A DNA stretch of 6,307 bases from Candidatus Cloacimonas sp. SDB. GTDB lineage: Bacteria > Cloacimonadota > Cloacimonadia > Cloacimonadales > TCS61. The DNA lies in contig LKUH01000366.1 in the NCBI GenBank assembly GCA_001412425.1, positions 1 to 6,307 on the forward strand, in the 5' to 3' direction. Every line of letters begins with the position of its first letter. Position 1 is the first letter of the stretch. Below the pieces are notes generated by a model, which saw only the letters and a program-made list of their open reading frames with translations, did not search any database and had not been told where the DNA came from. Made by a program: the position numbers and the translations under genes. Shown here one piece after another: positions 1 through 5,552 of this stretch.

Positions 1-996
1 AGACCAGGACATGGAGATTACAGTTTTTTCAAGAAATTCAAAATTTACGATTACAGAGGAGGCGGACGCATTTCCGGCAGGGAAACAATTTCCAGAGTAG
101 CAGCTTCAGCGGTTGTTTCAGAATTAATAAAACCGATTGAGATCAAGGTTTATCCTGTTCAAATTGGCGAAATCTGTGTTTCTGAAATTGATCATAATTT
201 TTCAAATGAGCTTTCCTGGCCCGATAAAATAACTTTTCCGCATCTCATCGCCTATCTGGATGCAATTAAAACAGAAGGGAATTCGGTAGGAGGAATTGTT
301 GAATGTTCAATTGTGAAAATTCCAGCCGGTCTGGGAGACCCTGTTTTCGAGAAATTGGATGCTAATCTCGCTAAAGCTGTAATTTCAATTGGATCTGTTA
401 AAGGTATAGAGTTTGGAGATGGTTTCAAAGCAGCAGCTGCAAAAGGAAGTGAAAATAATGATCAAATTTCCAATAGCGGATTTATTACCAATCATTCCGG
501 TGGAATCCTGGGAGGAATCAGCACTGGACAGGAGATAAAATTCCGCTTTGTGGTAAAACCAACTCCTTCAATAAAATTAAAACAATCTACCATCAATAGT
601 AAAAATGAAAAGGTTGAATTAAAATTAGAAGGACGTTTTGATACCTGTATCATTCCCCGGATTTTACCAATTGCCAAAGCAATGGTCACTCTTGTATTAG
701 CAGATGCCGTAAGTTATCAGAAGCTGGTCTCAGGAGATGAGTTAAATCTGTATGACTATCGTGAAGCCCTTGATAAAATCGATGAAGATATTCTGATTGC
801 CCTGAAAAGAAGATTGAAAATATCGGAATTGATTGGCGCTTTTAAAAAATCTAACCAACTGCCGGTAAATGATCTTAACCGTGAGCAGGAACTTCTGGAA
901 AATTTGAATAAAAAAGCTGACCAACTGGGATTGAAACGCAGCTCTGTTCAACAGATCTGGAAACTCCTGATCTCCGATTCAAAAGAAATACAATGA
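1..996 (+). CDS. aroC: Chorismate synthase-chorismate mutase (AroQ class) fusion, 5'-truncated by window edge
   Basis: The frame is open from base 1, giving 331 residues. Residues 1-8 are the RPGH(A/G)DYS motif; H4 corresponds to catalytic His106 of E. coli AroC, so about 100 N-terminal residues, including the first catalytic His, lie outside the window. Also visible are a DYRGGGR flavin-loop motif (about 19-25), NHSGGILGGIS (about 164-174), KPTPSI and PIAKAM. Chorismate synthase converts EPSP to chorismate using reduced FMN. From about residue 249 an AroQ chorismate mutase domain follows, which rearranges chorismate to prephenate. It aligns without gaps to the E. coli P-protein mutase: R254, R271, K282, D291, R294, E295, S327 and Q331 match Arg11, Arg28, Lys39, Asp48, Arg51, Glu52, Ser84 and Gln88. 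Q331 is the last residue. The family motif GRHDPC reads GRFDTC here. The stop overlaps the next start (ATGA), implying translational coupling. Both domain calls are firm; the fused activity is inferred. Confidence 0.95.
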   Translation, partial: RPGHGDYSFFKKFKIYDYRGGGRISGRETISRVAASAVVSELIKPIEIKVYPVQIGEICVSEIDHNFSNELSWPDKITFPHLIAYLDAIKTEGNSVGGIVECSIVKIPAGLGDPVFEKLDANLAKAVISIGSVKGIEFGDGFKAAAAKGSENNDQISNSGFITNHSGGILGGISTGQEIKFRFVVKPTPSIKLKQSTINSKNEKVELKLEGRFDTCIIPRILPIAKAMVTLVLADAVSYQKLVSGDELNLYDYREALDKIDEDILIALKRRLKISELIGAFKKSNQLPVNDLNREQELLENLNKKADQLGLKRSSVQQIWKLLISDSKEIQ

Positions 997-2369
997 TAAT
1001 TCTTACAATACCGTACTTTAATGAAACTTTTGCTCTCTCCCAATTCAAAAAATATCAACACAGTTTTCCCTGGATCGAATTCCGACTGGATTATTCTTCC
1101 CAGTTGAAAAATATACCAACCGATATTATTACTCCGAAAACCATATTTACCTATAGAGACAGTTCAGAAGGCGGTGTCGGAAATTTAAATTTTAAGGATA
1201 AGATAGAATATTTAAAAGATCTTGCAAAGAGCTACAATAGTTTGATAGATCTAGAATTAGAATCATATGAAAAAAATGTTCTGCCCTCTGAAAATCTGCT
1301 ACTTTCATATCACGACCTGGGTAATGAATGTGATTTAGACAAACTTGAAAAAATTATTCAGAAGGCGAATAGTATTTCAGCAAAATACCTTAAAATAGCT
1401 GTTCCGATTAATAGTTACAGCAACCTTATTCAGCTTAGAAACTTGATTTCAGCTTCTCAGAAACCTGTTATATTAGCTGGATTAGGAACATTAAGCCGAC
1501 AAATCAGGATATTGCATAAACATCTGGGAGCTATTGGAACATTCGCCGGTTTAAACGATCATAAAGTTATGACAGATCAGCTTTCGGTAGATGAAATATT
1601 TCTTTACCGCCTGCAAAAAATAACCCAAAAAACAAAGATCACAGGTTTAGTCGGAAAAAATCAAGTCGCTAACTCACTTGGGATTAGTTTTTATAATAAG
1701 TTGTATCAGGATAAAGATTTAGATGCAGTATATCTGCCCTTTCCGGTAGGTAATTTTTCAGATTTCTGGAATTGGATTCAGTTCAATAAAACTTCAATCG
1801 CCGGATTATCAATTACCATGCCTTTCAAGAAGGAGATCTGCAAATTCACCAATTGTAATAATGCTGTTGGGAACCTCTATCTGGCAGATAGAAAGCAAGT
1901 TTTAAATACAGATCTCACCGCTTTTAAAAAATCGATCTTCACTCTGCAGATTTCTCAGTCTGATAAAATCCTTATGCTGGGATCCGGAGCAACTGCTGAA
2001 ACTGCCTTATTTGCTTTCAAAGCTTTTAAGAATGTTAATATTTCCGGAAGGAATCAAACAACAGCTCTTGAATTAGAACATAAATACAACTGCTCATTCA
2101 TCCCTTCCCACGATCTACAGTCTTATGAATTTGACGTCTTCGTAAACTGCACACCATTAGGCATGAAAGGTGAAAATCCCCTCGATATCTATCAGATAAA
2201 TCTTCCTGAAAAAGTAATTGATTTACCCTATCGAACCAAGAACACTCCCTTAATAAATAACTGCCGCCAGAAACACATTGCCTGTGTGGATGGGTTAACT
2301 TTCTGGCAGTGGCAGGCAAAACAACAAATTGAAGGATTTGTGCGATGTATATCATTAAAACCACGATAA
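993..2369 (+). CDS. aroDE: Bifunctional type I 3-dehydroquinate dehydratase / shikimate dehydrogenase
   Basis: This 458-residue protein joins two consecutive shikimate-pathway enzymes: dehydroquinate to dehydroshikimate, then NADPH reduction to shikimate. Residues 1 to about 208 are a type I dehydratase: EFRLD (E29, R31), FTYRDSSEGG (R55, E59), SYHD (H107) and LKIAVP with Schiff-base K134. H107 and K134 are 27 apart, as in the Salmonella enzyme (143/170). Q196 matches the lid Gln, but the neighbouring Ser-x-Pro-Gly of that loop is replaced. Residues about 216-458 are a shikimate dehydrogenase: GLVG, S228, ITMPFK with catalytic K279, NTD with D307, a dinucleotide-binding GSGAT at 330-334, NCTPLGM, DLPY and substrate Gln Q441. 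Positions equivalent to E. coli Ser16, Asn59 and Asn86 are G230, S273 and G293. The start overlaps the aroC-aroQ stop and has no strong Shine-Dalgarno, so initiation is probably coupled. AroD-AroE fusions are known from plants and Chlamydia. Domain calls are secure; dehydrogenase specificity is less so. Confidence 0.93.
   Translation: MIILTIPYFNETFALSQFKKYQHSFPWIEFRLDYSSQLKNIPTDIITPKTIFTYRDSSEGGVGNLNFKDKIEYLKDLAKSYNSLIDLELESYEKNVLPSENLLLSYHDLGNECDLDKLEKIIQKANSISAKYLKIAVPINSYSNLIQLRNLISASQKPVILAGLGTLSRQIRILHKHLGAIGTFAGLNDHKVMTDQLSVDEIFLYRLQKITQKTKITGLVGKNQVANSLGISFYNKLYQDKDLDAVYLPFPVGNFSDFWNWIQFNKTSIAGLSITMPFKKEICKFTNCNNAVGNLYLADRKQVLNTDLTAFKKSIFTLQISQSDKILMLGSGATAETALFAFKAFKNVNISGRNQTTALELEHKYNCSFIPSHDLQSYEFDVFVNCTPLGMKGENPLDIYQINLPEKVIDLPYRTKNTPLINNCRQKHIACVDGLTFWQWQAKQQIEGFVRCISLKPR
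2332..2336 (+). promoter_or_regulatory. Shine-Dalgarno of the transglutaminase-like lipoprotein gene
   Basis: AAGGA lies 8 bases before the ATG at 2345, inside the 3' end of aroDE. It supports this start even though it makes the genes overlap by 25 bases. The resulting N-terminus is a proper signal peptide. Confidence 0.6.
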
Positions 2370-3913
2370 AATTTATTATTTTACTGACTTTCCTGTCCGT
2401 TTTTCCCAACTGTAGCTTTATCAGATCAGATTTACCTATAGACCACATCCTTAGAAACAGTGAAAAAAATAAAGGAGAGATCAGAAAAGCTTATAATTAT
2501 TTTTATAATAAAGGAGATTCTCTGCAAATGGAAGCTCTTTTATTCTTATTGGAAAACATGAATGAGCATTCCTACAGTGAAATAGCTCTGTATGATTCTA
2601 ATAAGGTTGAAATAGATTTCAGTATTTTAGACTATGAAGATTATGCTCAAGCACGATCGGGAATTGATTCTCTTTCTGATTGTTATGGTGATCTCAATTG
2701 GGGCAGAAAGAACAGCTATAACGATCTGGAAAATATTACAGCAGAACTTCTGGTCGAAAATATTGAATTGACCTTTACAACCTGGGAGCAATTTCCCTGG
2801 TCAAAAAATTATACTTTTCAAACTCTGCTTGAATACATTCTTCCATACAGGGGCAGCAACGAGCCCCTTGAATCCTGGAGACCATATTTTATGGAGTTAT
2901 TCCCTAATATTTCTTCCAGTATGACCAATGTTAATGATCCTCTGGAAGCTTCCATAATAATTAATGATTCTCTGAAACAACTGTTTGGTTTTGATCCCAG
3001 ATTTTATCTTCACCCTACAGATCAAGGTCTGGATGAAATGATTCATAACCGTTTGGGACGCTGTGAAGATATGACCAATTTCACTACATATGCTTTCAGG
3101 GCTAATGGTATTGCGGTGACCAGTGATTATACTCCTTACTGGGCTGATTCGGGAAATAATCATGCCTGGAATGTTGTTATCCTTCCGGATGGTAATTCCG
3201 TACCGTTTATGGGTTGCGAAGCAAATCCTGGAGATTACAAACTCAACAACAAAATGGCTAAAGCTTATCGTAAGACCTTTTCTGTTAATCCGGATAATTT
3301 AGCGGATCTTATCGCTGAGAAAGAAAATATACCTCCCTGGTTATCAATCAGAAATTTTTTAGATGTCACAGCCGATTATACAACAATACATGATGTCGTA
3401 TATAATCTGGAAAATACAGATCCTGATAGCAGTAATTTTGCCTATTTATGTGTTTTTAACAGCGGTGAATGGAAAGCTATTCAATCAGGCGAAATTAAAG
3501 ATAATAAAATTCTGTTTCAAGCTATGGGTGTTGATATCTGCTATTTGCCTGCTTTTTACCGTAATGGTGAGATCATACCGCTGGGACCGCCCTTTATTCT
3601 TACTGAAAATTTACAGATCAGGAATTTGAATGGCAGTGACCTTAAAGAATCTCATAAATTAATTTCCGTAACCAAAAAATTGGTGCAAAATGCAACCGAT
3701 ACAAACAAGATTTCCTTCCTGAAAAAGAATGCTGTTTACGAATATTATTACTGGAATGATAAATGGATTATTATCGGCGAGGATGAAGTAACAGAAGAAC
3801 CTTTATCTTTTGAGGAAGTCCCCAAGAATAGATTATACTGGCTGATTGAAAAAGAATCCCGTCAGGAAGAAAGGATCTTTACTTATGAAAATGATCAACA
3901 GAGATGGTGGTAA
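2345..3913 (+). CDS. Transglutaminase-like (papain-fold) domain lipoprotein
   Basis: A 522-residue predicted exported protein. Residues 1-22 form a signal peptide: K5 and K9, then a hydrophobic run IILLTFLSVF. C23 is a likely lipidation site, although the preceding Phe-Pro-Asn is a loose lipobox. The core at about 200-310 has GRCEDM (C240), NNHAWN (H273), then D282 and E292, either of which could complete a Cys-His-acid triad. The spacing and the FMG-x-E-x-NPG and AYRKTF segments recall transglutaminase-like proteins I know from Bacteroidetes. The C-terminal part (YLCVFNSGEW at 367-376, YLPAFYRNGEIIPLGPPF, and the EERIFTYEN...WW ending) matches the same family, so the protein appears full length. 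The enzymatic reaction is unknown: such folds can be proteases, amidases or transglutaminases. The gene overlaps aroDE by 25 bases and is followed 18 bases later by a nucleoside phosphorylase, so it is probably co-transcribed, but neither neighbour suggests its substrate. Confidence 0.85.
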   Translation: MYIIKTTIKFIILLTFLSVFPNCSFIRSDLPIDHILRNSEKNKGEIRKAYNYFYNKGDSLQMEALLFLLENMNEHSYSEIALYDSNKVEIDFSILDYEDYAQARSGIDSLSDCYGDLNWGRKNSYNDLENITAELLVENIELTFTTWEQFPWSKNYTFQTLLEYILPYRGSNEPLESWRPYFMELFPNISSSMTNVNDPLEASIIINDSLKQLFGFDPRFYLHPTDQGLDEMIHNRLGRCEDMTNFTTYAFRANGIAVTSDYTPYWADSGNNHAWNVVILPDGNSVPFMGCEANPGDYKLNNKMAKAYRKTFSVNPDNLADLIAEKENIPPWLSIRNFLDVTADYTTIHDVVYNLENTDPDSSNFAYLCVFNSGEWKAIQSGEIKDNKILFQAMGVDICYLPAFYRNGEIIPLGPPFILTENLQIRNLNGSDLKESHKLISVTKKLVQNATDTNKISFLKKNAVYEYYYWNDKWIIIGEDEVTEEPLSFEEVPKNRLYWLIEKESRQEERIFTYENDQQRWW

Positions 3914-3921
3914 AAAAATAA

Positions 3922-3927
3922 AGAGGA
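3922..3927 (+). promoter_or_regulatory. Shine-Dalgarno of the pyrimidine phosphorylase gene
   Basis: AGAGGA sits 4 bases before the ATG at 3932, within the 18-base gap after the lipoprotein stop. It selects this start, which also gives the expected family N-terminus. Confidence 0.6.
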
Positions 3928-3931
3928 TATT

Positions 3932-5239
3932 ATGAATTTAAGTCCTGTAGAAATAATTTTTAAAAAACGAAATGGCGAAAAATTATCAAAAGCTGAGTTA
4001 AAATTTATGTTTGAAGGTTATGTAGCAGGTAAAATTCCTGATTATCAACTTTCCGCCCTCTTAATGGCAATTTTCTTTCAGAATATGGCGGTGGAAGAAA
4101 TTAGCGATTTAACCGAGATCTACATAAATTCGGGTGAAACTATTGAATTCCCTGCTGAAATGCATACTGTAGATAAACATTCAACTGGCGGCGTGGGAGA
4201 TAAAATATCCATTGTACTGGCTCCTATAGTCTCTGCCTGTGGTGCCTATATTCCCATGATTTCCGGCAGAGGCCTGGGGCATACAGGGGGTACATTAGAT
4301 AAGCTTGAGTCGATCCCGGGTTTTAAAACGGATTTCTCCAGACAGGATTTTGTTAAAATGGTAAAAAAAAACAAATTTGCCATTATCAGCCAATCAGAAA
4401 AACTTGTTCCTGTAGATAAAAAAATCTACGCCCTGCGCGATGTAACCAGCACAGTAGAAAGCTTACCTTTGATAACAGCCAGTATTATGAGTAAGAAAAT
4501 TGCCGAAGGGGCACATAACCTTGTGATTGACCTAAAAATTGGTAAAGGTGCCTTTATTAAAGATATGCAACAAGCAAAAAAACTGGGAAAACTATTAGCT
4601 GTTACAGGTAATCATTTCGGTCAGAAAGTATCAATAGTATATACAAATATGAATTCACCTCTGGGAAAATATGTTGGTAATGCCCTGGAAATAAAGGAAT
4701 GTGTGGAATTTCTAAAAGGAATTAGGGCGAATGATATTTATGAAATCACTAAAATGTTAGCTGTTGAAATGCTGTTACTTTCCAAAATCACTGATAAGCA
4801 AAAAACTGCAGAAACGATGATAGACCGGGTAATTGACAATGGTGACGCTTTGGAATGCTTCCGGAAATTCATCACTGCTCAGGGAGGAGATGCCTCCATC
4901 TGTGACGACACTACCAGACTCCCTGCTTCAAAATACGAAATCCCGATCATCTCTCCAAAAACAGGCTGGATAAAATCAATTGACTCGCAGAAAATTGGCT
5001 ATGCCCTGGTTGGACTGGGTGCCGGACGTAAGCAGTTGGATTCCAAACTGAATTATGCTGCCGGAGCTTATCTTCCCTTCAAAATCGGCGATAAATTAGA
5101 AAAAGGACAAGAATTGGGAAAAGTCTATTGCCAAAACACTGGATCGGGTGAAGAGGCGGCCAGAAAAATTAACAATGCTTACCTGCTTTCAGGTACTAGT
5201 GTTAAAAGAGAAAAATTGATTCTGGATATTACTCGATAA
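3932..5239 (+). CDS. Pyrimidine-nucleoside (thymidine) phosphorylase
   Basis: A 435-residue, full-length member of the nucleoside phosphorylase family II (DeoA/Pdp), which splits thymidine, deoxyuridine and/or uridine with phosphate to give the base and (deoxy)ribose-1-phosphate in cytosolic salvage. The N-terminal helical domain (about 1-66) contains GYVAGKIPDYQLSALLMAI. The phosphate-binding motif DKHSTGGVGDK (81-91) carries H83. SGRGLGHTGGTLDKLE (111-126) and ALRDVTSTVESLPLITASIMSKK (167-189) follow; R169, S184 and K188 correspond to the base-binding Arg171, Ser186 and Lys190 of E. coli thymidine phosphorylase. DLKIGKGAFIKD (200-211) is the usual glycine-rich strand-loop. The C-terminal alpha/beta domain (about 340-435) contains GYALVGLGAGRKQ and the typical KIGDKLEKGQELGKVY. 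Motifs do not decide between deoA-type thymidine and pdp-type broad specificity, so no symbol is given. It is the last gene before a non-coding spacer and appears to end the aro-led gene run. Confidence 0.95.
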   Translation: MNLSPVEIIFKKRNGEKLSKAELKFMFEGYVAGKIPDYQLSALLMAIFFQNMAVEEISDLTEIYINSGETIEFPAEMHTVDKHSTGGVGDKISIVLAPIVSACGAYIPMISGRGLGHTGGTLDKLESIPGFKTDFSRQDFVKMVKKNKFAIISQSEKLVPVDKKIYALRDVTSTVESLPLITASIMSKKIAEGAHNLVIDLKIGKGAFIKDMQQAKKLGKLLAVTGNHFGQKVSIVYTNMNSPLGKYVGNALEIKECVEFLKGIRANDIYEITKMLAVEMLLLSKITDKQKTAETMIDRVIDNGDALECFRKFITAQGGDASICDDTTRLPASKYEIPIISPKTGWIKSIDSQKIGYALVGLGAGRKQLDSKLNYAAGAYLPFKIGDKLEKGQELGKVYCQNTGSGEEAARKINNAYLLSGTSVKREKLILDITR

Positions 5240-5269
5240 TTTAGTGCTTTTTAAGCCGCCCCAAAGTTC

Positions 5270-5297
5270 TTGACACATAAACCCTTGAAAATAATGT
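5270..5297 (+). promoter_or_regulatory. Candidate sigma70-type promoter for rpmF-plsX
   Basis: TTGACA at 5270-5275 is a perfect -35 consensus. After a 16-base spacer, TAATGT at 5292-5297 is a weak -10 (matches at the first two and last positions). It lies in the only real intergenic gap, about 75 bases upstream of the rpmF start, a plausible distance. A second AT-rich candidate -10 (TATATT, 5326-5331) lacks a good -35. The call rests on sequence resemblance only. Confidence 0.45.
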
Positions 5298-5360
5298 AGA
5301 CTTCCTGATGATGAATGAATGTTGCTATATTATCGTAAATAAAAGAGTTAGGTAGAGAAT

Positions 5361-5366
5361 AAGGAG
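5361..5366 (+). promoter_or_regulatory. Strong Shine-Dalgarno of rpmF
   Basis: AAGGAG lies 6 bases before the ATG at 5373. It is the closest to consensus of the ribosome sites in the window, fitting a highly expressed ribosomal protein gene. Confidence 0.75.
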
Positions 5367-5372
5367 TATAAA

Positions 5373-5552
5373 ATGGCAGTACCGAAAAGGAAAGTTTCGA
5401 AATCCAGAAGAGATAAGCGAAGAACACACTATAAAGCAGAAATTCCTACTACTACAACCTGTTCTAATTGTGGTGAAACTTGCCGACCGCATAATGTCTG
5501 TTCTAATTGTGGCCATTATAATGGTAAGAAAGTATTAGAAATTAAAGAATAA
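5373..5552 (+). CDS. rpmF: 50S ribosomal protein L32
   Basis: A 59-residue protein with the invariant L32 N-terminus MAVPKRKVSKSRRDKRR, a basic tail that packs into 23S rRNA of the large subunit. A zinc ribbon follows, with CSNC at 30-33 and CSNC at 43-46. All four cysteines are present, so this is the zinc-binding (C+) form. The length is normal for the family. The two CSNCG segments are encoded by an identical 15-base stretch. The gene follows a strong ribosome site, and its TAA directly abuts the ATG of plsX. The identification is secure despite the small size. Confidence 0.97.
   Translation: MAVPKRKVSKSRRDKRRTHYKAEIPTTTTCSNCGETCRPHNVCSNCGHYNGKKVLEIKE
5459..5512 (+). repeat. 15-base direct repeat encoding the two zinc-ribbon CSNCG segments of L32
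   Basis: CTGTTCTAATTGTGG occurs at 5459-5473 and again at 5498-5512, exactly 39 bases (13 codons) apart and in frame. Both copies encode the Cys-Ser-Asn-Cys-Gly zinc half-site of rpmF with identical codons. It is part of the coding sequence, not a mobile or regulatory repeat. Confidence 0.8.

Larger units (their letters stand above)
5240..5372. other. Intergenic spacer between phosphorylase and rpmF
   Basis: This 133-base region separates the aro-led gene run from rpmF-plsX. I find no open reading frame with a credible start and ribosome site, no strong hairpin followed by a U-run, and no riboswitch I recognise. In many bacteria the gene before rpmF encodes a DUF177/YceD protein; it is absent here. 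The spacer holds the candidate promoter and, at its end, the rpmF ribosome site. Confidence 0.7.

Noticed and set aside
313..996. A separate 227-residue protein starting at the GTG at 313
   Set aside because: The same frame is open from base 1 and encodes unmistakable chorismate synthase motifs upstream of 313; the GTG is an internal Val codon.
2098..2448. Minus-strand frame of 116 codons opposite aroDE and the lipoprotein start
   Set aside because: It lies antisense to two well-supported genes, has no recognisable domain and no ribosome site; it is a shadow frame.
3363..3629. A plus-strand 88-codon frame inside the lipoprotein gene, with hydrophobic stretches
   Set aside because: It is an alternative frame of a conserved part of the transglutaminase-like gene; the hydrophobicity comes from T-rich second codon positions.
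2345..3913. A toxin, phage or defence role for the Cys-His papain-like protein
   Set aside because: It has a signal peptide with a lipidation cysteine, family features resembling Bacteroidetes housekeeping-type lipoproteins, and no immunity, phage or secretion genes beside it.
5246..5256. GCTT-TTT-AAGC as a terminator after the phosphorylase gene
   Set aside because: The stem is only 4 base pairs, and no U-run follows; too weak to call.
5326..5331. TATATT as the main rpmF -10 box
   Set aside because: No acceptable -35 sits 16-18 bases upstream; AT-rich spacer sequence gives such matches by chance.
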